From NCBI RefSeq assembly GCF_004346865.1, contig NZ_SMGR01000002.1, forward strand, positions 62,001 through 126,000: a stretch of 64,000 nucleotides of DNA, in the 5' to 3' direction. The notes beneath the pieces were generated by a model that saw only the letters and a program-made list of their open reading frames with translations, was not told where the DNA came from and did not search any database. Origin of the DNA: Shimia isoporae. GTDB taxonomy: Bacteria; Pseudomonadota; Alphaproteobacteria; Rhodobacterales; Rhodobacteraceae. Of this stretch, positions 55,120 to 63,572 are shown piece by piece; within the stretch, counting starts at the first letter, position 1, and every line of letters starts with the position of its first letter. Both the position numbers and the translations under genes were made by a program.

Positions 55120-56133
55120 ATGACCAGGAAACGAGACAAGAAGCGCGCAAACCTCCGCGACGTGGCACGTGCAGCCGAGGTCTCGGTGGCGACAGTTTCG
55201 CGTGTTCTCAACACACCTGATGTCGTTCAAAAGAAAACCCGCGAGAAAGTTGAAAAGGTCATCGCGGAGCTCGGATTTCACCCCAGCGCTGCCGCCCGCG
55301 CAATCAATTCCGGCCGCACCAAGATCATCGGAGCGCTGATCCCTACTTTGGACAGCGATATCTTTGCGATAACGATAGACGCAATCGAGAGCCGCTTGGG
55401 AGACTTTGGATTTTCCTTGGTCGTCGCCACAACCGGTGAAGACCCGGACGTGGAAGCGGCACGTGCCAGGGAATTGCTCGATATTGGTGTTGAAGGCCTG
55501 TTCTTCCCGGGCATCCATCACAGTCAAGAACTATACGATCTTCTTGACCGCACTAAGGTGCCGACGATCGCGATTTCATATTTCGATGCGACTTTTGCAT
55601 ATCCGACCATTGGCTATGACAACCGCGAAGCCGCGCGTCTGGCGCTGGACCATTTGCTCGATCTGGGGCACCGCCGTATCGCTGTCGTACATGGACCGAA
55701 AGACCACAACGACCGCACACGCGCCCGCGTCACTGGGGCGTCGACGCAACGCTCTGGTACGGAACTGGCTTTCTTTGAAACAGATCTATCTGTTGCCGGA
55801 GGCGCCAAAGCCGCACGCGATGCAATGAAACAACCGACAGAGTTCGACGCCTATCTCTGTACCTCGGACACGCAAGCCTTTGGGGCCATTTTCGAATTGC
55901 AACGCGCAGGTATTCAGGTTCCCAACGACGTATCCGTGATGGGGTTACATGATCTACCCAGTGCGCAATATGTAAATCCAAGCCTGTCCACGATTGAACT
56001 TCCGGTCAGGGAAATGGGCACTTTGGCAGCTGAATCTCTGGCGCGATGGGTGGAAAAAGACGTTCGTCCCGCGCCTGTATGCCTTCCCTCACAACTACGC
56101 GCCCGCGCCTCCACCGCCCGCAAAGAGAATTGA
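55120..56133 (+). CDS. LacI-family regulator divergent from the DUF1989-GcvT operon
   Basis: A 337-residue regulator with helix-turn-helix ANLRDVARAAEVSVATVSRV (about residues 10-29) and a sensor domain (about 65-330). ATG at 55120 is chosen; a GTG 6 bases upstream is equally possible, and no ribosome site is evident. LacI-type proteins mostly sense sugars, so controlling a quaternary-amine system is unusual. Two matched operators lie in the shared 102-base promoter region. Confidence 0.88.
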   Translation: MTRKRDKKRANLRDVARAAEVSVATVSRVLNTPDVVQKKTREKVEKVIAELGFHPSAAARAINSGRTKIIGALIPTLDSDIFAITIDAIESRLGDFGFSLVVATTGEDPDVEAARARELLDIGVEGLFFPGIHHSQELYDLLDRTKVPTIAISYFDATFAYPTIGYDNREAARLALDHLLDLGHRRIAVVHGPKDHNDRTRARVTGASTQRSGTELAFFETDLSVAGGAKAARDAMKQPTEFDAYLCTSDTQAFGAIFELQRAGIQVPNDVSVMGLHDLPSAQYVNPSLSTIELPVREMGTLAAESLARWVEKDVRPAPVCLPSQLRARASTARKEN

Positions 56134-56850
56134 TTTTGGAACGGTAGCGCATGCCCGCCCACTTCAAAAAGGCAAGAAAACGGGCGTAACCCAGCCCTCC
56201 ATGCCCCCTGACGATGTACGTCCGCGGCAAGCCAACCATCCCCGTCGGCATCCAAGTCACGCCTGCACCTTCCCATGCAGCTTGCAACTAAATTGCTGCC
56301 GCTCCGGGAGACTGATCATTTTCCGGAAAGGTAAACCCATGCCATCCATCACAACGATCAATCTTCGAATTGAACATGAACCCGAACAGTTGACCCGGGA
56401 TGTGTTTGCGCGCGCCAATCGAAGACAGGAACGCCGCCGCGTACATACCAGAGCATTTAGTGCATGCACGCTTTGGCGAGCTTGAGCGCCTCATGCGCAA
56501 GGCCACATCCGGCGGCGACGCCGCAATCGTACCTGAACATACCGAAGAGAAATTGAACCCACATGAGGCCCAAGTACAAACTGCAGTGGACAATCAAAAA
56601 AGAAAAACCGCTGGCAGGCGTGAGCGTCAAAAAAAAGAATAGACGGGCCCCAGCAACGCAACAAAATCCGAAAAACACAGAGTGCCCCACAGGAACGCAC
56701 TCTGACGACTTATCAATTCGACGGATTCCAGAGACCTGAGCCGGTTGCTTGCCAACCGCGGTGCTGACAGTGTCTACTTCCACGCATTTAGTCCGCACCG
56801 CAGCCGTGGGAAATTCGACAACGGCGCCCCCTCTCCTTCAAGAGAACCAA
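56134..56850 (+). other. 717-base gap with a possible broken small gene
   Basis: No recognisable gene. A short frame (56340-56485, 48 codons, GGAAAGG before its ATG) and an overlapping frame (56400-56642, 80 codons, ending in a lysine/arginine-rich tail RKTAGRRERQKKE) could be one small gene split by a frameshift near 56420. Neither resembles a known family. The rest seems non-coding. Confidence 0.3.
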
Positions 56851-58287
56851 ATGACCAAAATCAAGTTTCCCACAGCTTTCACAATCCTGTTTTTGTTGAT
56901 CGCAGTTGTGGCTGCGTTGACCTGGCTCGTTCCGGCTGGCGAATACACTAGGGAGATGAACGAAACCCTCGGCAGCGTCGCGCCGGTTCCGGGAACGTAC
57001 CGACAGGTCGCGCAAAACCCTCAAGGCCTCTCCGCGATAGTTCTGGCGCCGATCGCCGGCCTGTACGATCCCGCTCTGCTTGGATCCTCAGCCAGCGCCG
57101 CGATCGATGTTGCCCTATTTGTTCTGGTCATCGGAGGATTTCTGATGGTCGTTACCCGAACCGGCGCGATTGATGCCGGCATCGGCTGGCTCCTGACCAA
57201 GCTTCAGGGGCGCGAACATCTTATGATACCGATCCTGATGACCGCCTTTGCATTGAGCGGCACTTCATACGGTATGGCCGAGGAATCTCTGGCTTTCTAC
57301 GCCCTGATCATCCCCGTGTTTCTCCGCGCCGGTTACGACACCTTGACCGCAGTGGCGGTTGTCATGCTCGGAGCCGGCATCGGCACCATGGGTTCCACCT
57401 TCAACCCCTTCGCGACAGTTGTCGCATCACAGGGTGCGGGCATCGCATTCACCGACGGCATTGTTTTGAGATTCGCGATCTTTCTAGTGAGCCTTGCAGC
57501 GGGCATTGCCTTCGTTATGCGGTATGCCGCAAGGGTGAAGTCGGACCCGGCCGCATCTTTGGTTGCCAATATGGCAGATGAAAACCGCGCGCATTTCCTG
57601 ACCTTGGATAACAGCGGGGAAATGCCCGCCATGACCTTCACTCGCGGGATCATCCTTGGCCTTTTTGGTCTTAGCTTCGTTGCAATGATCTATGGGGTTC
57701 TCATGCTGGGCTGGTGGATGGGTGAGATGTCCGCGCTCTTTTTATCGATGTCTGTAGTTGTCTGGGGCGTGGGAAAACTGTCTCCTGCGACACGGATGGA
57801 TGAGGCAACTTTCGTCGAGACGTTTCTCGACGGAGCCCGTGACTTGCTTGGGGTGGCACTGATCATCGGAGTTGCGCGTGGCGTGGTCGTGGTCATGGAC
57901 GCAGGCAAAATCACGGACACCATACTTTTTGCCGCGGAAGGCATGATTTCTGGCCTGTCCGAGTTTCTGTTCATCAACGTGATGTTTGGCATCCAGTTTC
58001 TGATGTCTTTTCTGGTTCCCTCCTCCTCAGGGCTGGCGACGCTCACTATGCCCGTCATGGCGCCGCTGGCAGACTTTGCCGGCGTTGGGCGTGACCTTGT
58101 GGTGACCGCTTACCAATCAGCCAATGGCCTCGTGAACCTGTTCAACCCGACCTTTGCCGTCGTGATGGGGGGACTTGCAATTGGACGCGTCCCCTATGAC
58201 CGCTGGCTCCGGTTCGTTGGACCGCTTGTACTGTTATTCATCCTGATCATTGTTGCCCTTCTCAGCATCGGCGCGGCCTTTTCCTGA
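56851..58287 (+). CDS. YfcC/DcuC-type membrane carrier
   Basis: A 478-residue inner-membrane protein with about 11-12 helices of the YfcC (C4-dicarboxylate/basic amino acid carrier) family. Landmarks are LTWLVPAGEYTR early, SGTSYGMAEESLAFYALIIP and MGSTFNPFATVVASQGAG in the middle, and LVPSSSGLATLTMPVMAPL late. The ATG at 56851 puts the first helix at the usual position; an earlier in-frame start has no ribosome site. Isolated gene. The substrate could be an amino acid, a peptide or a dicarboxylate. Confidence 0.85.
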   Translation: MTKIKFPTAFTILFLLIAVVAALTWLVPAGEYTREMNETLGSVAPVPGTYRQVAQNPQGLSAIVLAPIAGLYDPALLGSSASAAIDVALFVLVIGGFLMVVTRTGAIDAGIGWLLTKLQGREHLMIPILMTAFALSGTSYGMAEESLAFYALIIPVFLRAGYDTLTAVAVVMLGAGIGTMGSTFNPFATVVASQGAGIAFTDGIVLRFAIFLVSLAAGIAFVMRYAARVKSDPAASLVANMADENRAHFLTLDNSGEMPAMTFTRGIILGLFGLSFVAMIYGVLMLGWWMGEMSALFLSMSVVVWGVGKLSPATRMDEATFVETFLDGARDLLGVALIIGVARGVVVVMDAGKITDTILFAAEGMISGLSEFLFINVMFGIQFLMSFLVPSSSGLATLTMPVMAPLADFAGVGRDLVVTAYQSANGLVNLFNPTFAVVMGGLAIGRVPYDRWLRFVGPLVLLFILIIVALLSIGAAFS

Positions 58288-58699
58288 TCGCTGCCCTACG
58301 GGAAGGCGGAGACGTCTCCGAATTTGAAATCGCAAAACGCAATATCAACGCCTTCATTCCGAACGGCGCCGGCAAATTTCACCTCGAACACCGAAAATCT
58401 ATTCCCGACATTATTTTGGAGCAGGCAGCAGACGAACTCTCTCGATGCTCGCCGTTCATGACCCGAGGTCAATGAATGAACGTTTGCGAAAATGCGCAGA
58501 AATCTGCCGGTCAAACGGCAAAACTCCGCGCCTTCTAAGGTGACAAGCCCGCTTTCGGTTAACCCTCTCTTAACCCGCCGATCAGGCGCCCTAGATCTAA
58601 AGGGTACCCACCTCGAGCCTATTCTGTCGCGGCGCCATTCTCGGAACCGCACCTTGGCAGCAGAAGCCCGCACCTGCCAAAATTTTGGGGAGTGACCCA
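58288..58699. other. 412-base intergenic region
   Basis: Separates the YfcC-type gene from the P-ATPase gene on the same strand. I see no convincing gene, hairpin or repeat. A minus-strand open frame here lacks any family features and is probably chance. Confidence 0.4.
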
Positions 58700-61435
58700 A
58701 TGAATGAAATGACCAACTTCGACCACCAAATCACGGCGGATCGGCCACACTGGGCGCGCCCGGCAAATGAAGTAGAGCAGGCGCTGAAAACCTCTTCCGC
58801 AAAGGGTCTCTCGACACCTGAAGCTACGGAGAAGCTTGCTGAAGTTGGGGAAAACAAACTGGCCGATACGGCCAAAGTCTCGCCTTTCCTGCTTTTCCTT
58901 GAGCAATTCAAAAGCCCGCTTCTCATCATCCTGATGGTCGGTGCAGCCATTTCTTTTTACACCAACCACCTCGTCGACGCCGTTGCCATCGGAGTCATCG
59001 TTCTGCTGAACGCGACCATCAGTTTCTTTCAGGAATTCAAAGCCGCTCAGTCTCTGGCCGCGCTAAAGGACATGGCTGCGCCTATGGCCATGGTCAAAAG
59101 GGATGGGCAATGGGTCGAAATCCCGGCGGCGCAACTCGTGCCGGGCGACCTCCTGCGTTTCAAAGCAGGCGACATAATCGCCGCAGATGTCCGCTTTACC
59201 GACGCTGCACGGTTGGCCGTTGACGAAGCTGCGCTTACCGGAGAGTCGGAACCGGTCGACAAGCACACCCTGCCAATCGACGACGACACCCTTGTTCTGG
59301 CAGATCGCCTGAACATGGGTTTTATGAGCACCAAGGTGACCAACGGCACGGGTGAAGGCATCGTTGTTGCCACGGGCATGGACACAGAAGTTGGCCATAT
59401 CGCGCACCTGATGGCGACCGCTGAAGACCCCAAGACGCCTCTACAGGAGCGTATCGAGAAACTCTCCAAAGTGCTGATTGGTGCTGCACTGGCCGTGGTC
59501 GCTGTTGTGATCGGGATCGGCATTTTTCAGGGCATGGATCTCAACGAGATGCTGAGCACCGGTATTTCGTTGTCGGTCGCCGCCATTCCCGAAGGCCTTC
59601 CAACCGTTGTGACCATTGTGTTGACCCTCGGCTCGCAACGTATGGCATCCAACAACGCTTTGGCACGAAAACTGTCTGCAGTGGAAACTCTTGGTACAAC
59701 GTCGGTCATCTGCTCTGACAAAACTGGCACGCTAACGCAGAACCAGATGCAGGTGATGCGCGCATGGGCAGGTGGCAAAACTTGGGACGTCACAGGCGAA
59801 GGCTTTGATCCCAATGGCGCATTTGTGGATGCCAACGGAGTCGAAGCCGACATCCGCAAAGAATTCGACTTGCGTCAGATGCTAAACATCTCGGCCTACT
59901 GCAACGACGCCGAACTGGTCATCAAGGACGGACGGCCGATGGTGCAGGGCAACCCTACTGAGGGCGCTCTCGTTGTGGCCGCTGCCAAAGTCGGCCTCTC
60001 AAGAGAACGGCTACAGGAGCGCAAAGTGCGGACGCTTGAAGCATTTCCCTTCGACAGCACCCGCAAGATGATGAGTGTACATGTTCAGACCCCTAACGGA
60101 GAGAATTTTCTCGTCGCGAAAGGCGCTCCCGACGTCATCCTGAACCGCGCCAAAGGCGTTTGGATGGATGGCGCAGTCCATCCATTGACCGCGGACATGC
60201 GGGCACAGGTTGAAGCCGTCATAGATGACTTCGGCTCCCGCGCGCTGAGGACGTTGGCCGTCGCCTTTCGGCAAACGGACGACGGGAGTTTTGACCCGGA
60301 AGACCCGGAACAGAACATCGTTCTTATTGGTATTCACGGCATCATGGATCCTCCGAGGCCTGAAGTGCGCGATGCCGTCGCCGACGCAACGAGCGCGGGC
60401 ATCCGTACTGTCATGATTACTGGCGACCACGCCAAAACCGCAGAGGCGATTGCCACGCAAATCGGAATCAAGACGCACGACGTACAGACGGTCCATACCG
60501 GCGCCGAACTCGACCAGATGTCAGACGAGGAACTCGAGGCCATCGTGCCACATGCTGCCGTTTTTGCGCGGGTCACGCCAGAGCACAAACTTCGCATCGT
60601 GAGTGCAATGCAAAAGACCGGCGAGGTGGCTGCCATGACCGGCGACGGCGTGAATGACGCCCCTGCCCTCCGCAAAGCCGATATTGGCGTCGCGATGGGC
60701 ATCACCGGGACTTCCGTCGCCAAAGACAGCGCCGCATTGGTGCTTCTGGATGACAACTTCTCCACTATCGTGAAAGCGGTGAAAGAAGGTCGTCGAATCT
60801 ACGACAACCTGCTCAAATTTGTCCGCCAGGCGCTGACCGCCAACGTTGCCGAGGTCTCCACGATCCTCTTTGCCTTCATGCTAATGGGCGCAGACCCCCT
60901 GATGCCGCTGACACCCTTGATGATCCTCTGGGTCAATCTTGTTTCTGACGGCATTCCCGCTCTGGCGCTTGGTTTTGAGAAAGCCGAGGGCGACATCATG
61001 CAGCGTCAACCAAGGGCGCGTGACGAAGATATCTTTGCCGGTGGGCTCAAACAGCGCATCCTGATCCGCGGTCTCGCGGTGGGCGCTGTCAGCTATTGGG
61101 CATTCCAGGAAGCGCTCAGCCTCGATCTCGACCTTGCAACGGCGCAGACAATGGCGTTTGTCACGATCATGTTTGCCCAACTGTGGCATGTGTTTGATGC
61201 ACGGACGACAACCACGCTCTTCCGCAAGTCACCCTTCGGAAACCCGAAACTGCTCATGGCGGTGGGCCTGTCGCTGGCTTTGTCGTCCGTCGCAGTCTTC
61301 ACCCCGTTGGGACACTATGTGCTGGGCACATCAAGCCTGTCGCCCCAGTTGTTGCTCGGCTGCGCCTTCGTCGCTGCCTTGCCCACACTTGTCCTGTCCG
61401 GAGCCAAAGAAATCTTCGGATGGAAATGGCTCTAA
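58700..61435 (+). CDS. Ca2+-type (P2A) cation-transporting P-ATPase
   Basis: A 911-residue P-type ATPase. It has N-terminal cation-ATPase domain, TGES actuator motif, IPEGLP in the fourth membrane helix (typical of SERCA-like P2A pumps), phosphorylated Asp340 in CSDKTGTLT, MITGDHAKT and TGDGVNDAPAL hinge, and C-terminal helices with PLMILWVNLVSDG. No CPC motif, so not a heavy-metal pump. Export of Ca2+ (or Mn2+) across the inner membrane, driven by ATP, is likely. ATG 58700 follows GGGGAG; a TTG 15 bases upstream is rejected. Terminated by the hairpin at 61459. Confidence 0.92.
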   Translation: MNEMTNFDHQITADRPHWARPANEVEQALKTSSAKGLSTPEATEKLAEVGENKLADTAKVSPFLLFLEQFKSPLLIILMVGAAISFYTNHLVDAVAIGVIVLLNATISFFQEFKAAQSLAALKDMAAPMAMVKRDGQWVEIPAAQLVPGDLLRFKAGDIIAADVRFTDAARLAVDEAALTGESEPVDKHTLPIDDDTLVLADRLNMGFMSTKVTNGTGEGIVVATGMDTEVGHIAHLMATAEDPKTPLQERIEKLSKVLIGAALAVVAVVIGIGIFQGMDLNEMLSTGISLSVAAIPEGLPTVVTIVLTLGSQRMASNNALARKLSAVETLGTTSVICSDKTGTLTQNQMQVMRAWAGGKTWDVTGEGFDPNGAFVDANGVEADIRKEFDLRQMLNISAYCNDAELVIKDGRPMVQGNPTEGALVVAAAKVGLSRERLQERKVRTLEAFPFDSTRKMMSVHVQTPNGENFLVAKGAPDVILNRAKGVWMDGAVHPLTADMRAQVEAVIDDFGSRALRTLAVAFRQTDDGSFDPEDPEQNIVLIGIHGIMDPPRPEVRDAVADATSAGIRTVMITGDHAKTAEAIATQIGIKTHDVQTVHTGAELDQMSDEELEAIVPHAAVFARVTPEHKLRIVSAMQKTGEVAAMTGDGVNDAPALRKADIGVAMGITGTSVAKDSAALVLLDDNFSTIVKAVKEGRRIYDNLLKFVRQALTANVAEVSTILFAFMLMGADPLMPLTPLMILWVNLVSDGIPALALGFEKAEGDIMQRQPRARDEDIFAGGLKQRILIRGLAVGAVSYWAFQEALSLDLDLATAQTMAFVTIMFAQLWHVFDARTTTTLFRKSPFGNPKLLMAVGLSLALSSVAVFTPLGHYVLGTSSLSPQLLLGCAFVAALPTLVLSGAKEIFGWKWL

Positions 61436-61458
61436 CAAGCAACGTCCAAGAAACCAAA

Positions 61459-61478
61459 GGCGGCCCACTCGGGCCGCC
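61459..61478 (+). terminator. Rho-independent terminator after the P-ATPase gene
   Basis: GGCGGCCC pairs with GGGCCGCC over a 4-base loop, then ATTTTCG. It starts 23 bases past the stop codon. Confidence 0.85.
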
Positions 61479-61618
61479 ATTTTCGTTCGCCTTGCAGGCA
61501 AGCATTCTGAAGAGCCACCACAAATCATCATGAAAGGGCATCTCTAAAGGCTGCGGCCTTCACGGCAAAACAGACACGAAGTGCATCATCGCCGATAGTC
61601 GAACAACGTTGTTTAGAG

Positions 61619-61665
61619 TGGTGCCCGGGGGCGGAATCGAACCACCGACACGAGGATTTTCAATC
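61619..61665 (-). other. Displaced 3' part of tRNA-Phe(GAA): integration (att) site
   Basis: On the minus strand these 47 bases read as the 3' half of a tRNA-Phe: anticodon loop TTGAAAA with GAA, then TCCTC, variable loop, T-arm GGTGGTTCGATTCCGCC, acceptor CCCGGGC, discriminator A and CCA. The D-arm and 5' acceptor strand are missing upstream (from 61666). The break falls at the anticodon stem-loop, the usual crossover place for tyrosine integrases. This is what remains at the far end of an island inserted in tRNA-Phe. The functional copy should lie beyond the window, to the right. Confidence 0.85.
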
Positions 61666-62196
61666 ACATTGCCAATAATAAAATCAGTAAGTTACATCCA
61701 ACTACGCAATTTCCTACGTGACTATCACAATAGGAATCACCAGCTAACACATTGTTTAAACATGGAAAATCACCATTACCGCGACCACATGTCAGCTGTG
61801 CACACATTCCATTTCTGGTATAATAGCTATACAGCTTTGAAGAAATATTCTGAACATCGATCAAGATCAGGCAGAGGTCTATGACTCAGAGTACCCAAAA
61901 GCCATGGAACAGAGCAAAGCACTGAGCGATACAGGTCTCATCAATCGAACGGTTAATCTCGACGAAAAAACTGGCTGGTCGCTCTGACAAATGTTGCCAC
62001 AGGCATTCCAGAAGACCAGTCATTCGGGCAGATTGCAGCTAAGGTCCGGAGAGAGCCCATCCTTGACGAATGCTGCGTCGTCGACGAACGTCTGCTTGGC
62101 TAATAGAGGTATAACGTCTGGCGCAACGCTTTTTGATTGTCGGCTGAGATGATAAATACCGAGCAGCGTTTCATCAGCCGCATAAGGAAAAATTAG
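61666..62196. other. AT-richer region at the island end, no firm gene
   Basis: Base composition drops in GC relative to 58700-61435. A TATAAT hexamer lies at about 61819. An open stretch at 61841-61987 (ending in INRTVNLDEKTGWSL) reads like the C-terminus of a lost protein but has no good start. No complete gene is supported. Confidence 0.45.
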
Positions 62197-63189
62197 GTGT
62201 TGGTATTTCTTGCCCATGCGATTGAACAACTTGACCTTGCCGCTGAGCATATTTCAAAGGGTGATCCGAACAACGCACGATTTGGGCTCATGTTGACAGA
62301 CAATGTTCTGGAGCTTGTGTTGCATCAAATGGCAAAGGACGAACAGCGTGAGCGAACTAACTTCTTGAACCGCGAGAAGACCTACGCCGACGAGTCGGAC
62401 TTGAGAGCCGCACTTGGCAGGCATTTTGATGCCAAAATCTCATTTTTCAGATCACACAACAAACTGAGTGCCGAAGAAGCAGAAAGTATCACAATCTGCC
62501 ATAGCTATCGTAACGAGGTCTACCATATCGGCTTGCACCATCAGGACATCCTGCCTGCTCTTGCGCGTTTCTACTTCTATTTGGTTTGCGGTGTTCTTGG
62601 CCGCTATAAAACCAATACGATGAGCTATAGCCCTTCTATGGTGTTGCCAGAGCGAGCCCAGAAACACCTAGGATCAAAACCAATAAGTTTTCATGTATTT
62701 GACGAGTATCAAAGTGGTTGCCTGACGCTTCAAGAAGGCATCTCATTCGAAGCCTCCAATCTGGTTTCGTCACTGGCGGATCATATGACCGAAATCATAG
62801 AACAGCAGGACATTGGTGTTGGGATGATCGCCACGGCTGGACCGAGACAGATGACACGTGATGAAGCTATAGTTGAAAGCCAAGCTTGGCGGTTGGCGTT
62901 CAAGGAAGAAGGTAAGAAGTTTGCGACGGGAAAATGGTCCGGTGGCAGCGTGTTTGATTTTGTCAACTGGATTGGCGCAAACTATCCCTTCAAAAACAGG
63001 CGTGATCCTACTCCATCATGGCAAAAGCGCGAGCAATCTTTGCGCTTGGAAAAGAACCCGCACAAGGCGCTCAAGAAATACAAAGACTTCATGACACAAA
63101 CTGAAAATATCCGGGAAGTCATCGAAGAAAGCCACATGCAGGTCGAGATGTACATTGATGAACAGATCGACAGAATGCGCGGCAAGTAA
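62197..63189 (+). CDS. HEPN-like protein of the tRNA-Phe island
   Basis: A 330-residue protein with a GTG start after AAGGAA. I do not recognise a named family. The first 125 or so residues are mostly helical and include RNEVYH (Arg105-His110), an R-x4-H pattern typical of HEPN RNases, set at the start of a helix after CHSY. A second region (about 205-330) is charged and helical with a Trp/Phe-rich patch FATGKWSGGSVFDFVNWIG. Many HEPN proteins on islands are toxins or phage-defence nucleases. The motif match is visual and the function is inference; lower GC fits acquisition with the island. Confidence 0.6.
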   Translation: MLVFLAHAIEQLDLAAEHISKGDPNNARFGLMLTDNVLELVLHQMAKDEQRERTNFLNREKTYADESDLRAALGRHFDAKISFFRSHNKLSAEEAESITICHSYRNEVYHIGLHHQDILPALARFYFYLVCGVLGRYKTNTMSYSPSMVLPERAQKHLGSKPISFHVFDEYQSGCLTLQEGISFEASNLVSSLADHMTEIIEQQDIGVGMIATAGPRQMTRDEAIVESQAWRLAFKEEGKKFATGKWSGGSVFDFVNWIGANYPFKNRRDPTPSWQKREQSLRLEKNPHKALKKYKDFMTQTENIREVIEESHMQVEMYIDEQIDRMRGK

Positions 63190-63572
63190 CTCGAAGCAAC
63201 GACAACTCAAAACCCGTTTAACATCAGCGGCCAGCTTTGGCGAAAAAAACTAAGAGCGGACAGCAAGATCGAATTGTCCAAGTTCAGCTCCGTCCCGCTT
63301 CTGAGCCGTTCGCCAAGTTCAAGATGAACGTCGGCATATGCTCGTATCAAGCTCATGGCAACCAAGGCATTGTCGGACAGTTGGTTTCGAACTCTCAGCA
63401 GATCGGAAGACCGCTTGGTAGCTTTGCTTGCGCTTCTGATTAGAGTTTGTAACTTCCATAATCAGAAGCGGTAAGGCGCTGTTTTTTCTCGGCATTTTTC
63501 GGACACCACTTTTCAGGCTGGATGGACCTGTTAGCATCTTGCGCATCAACGCAATTTTCTAATGGGTTCACG
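63190..63572. other. 383-base gap before the integrase gene
   Basis: A 68-codon TTG-started frame at 63237-63443 (start MAKKTKSGQQDRIVQ) and a 76-codon minus-strand frame at 63319-63549 are present, but neither has a family signature or good start signal. No firm gene. Confidence 0.35.

Noticed and set aside
61619-61700. Complete tRNA-Phe gene
   Set aside because: The 5' acceptor strand and D-arm cannot be found upstream on the minus strand, so only the 3' half is present.
62020-62250. 76-codon minus-strand open frame before the HEPN-like gene
   Set aside because: Its start overlaps the coding start of the plus-strand gene, which has a proper ribosome site; no family signature, though a gene remnant cannot be excluded.
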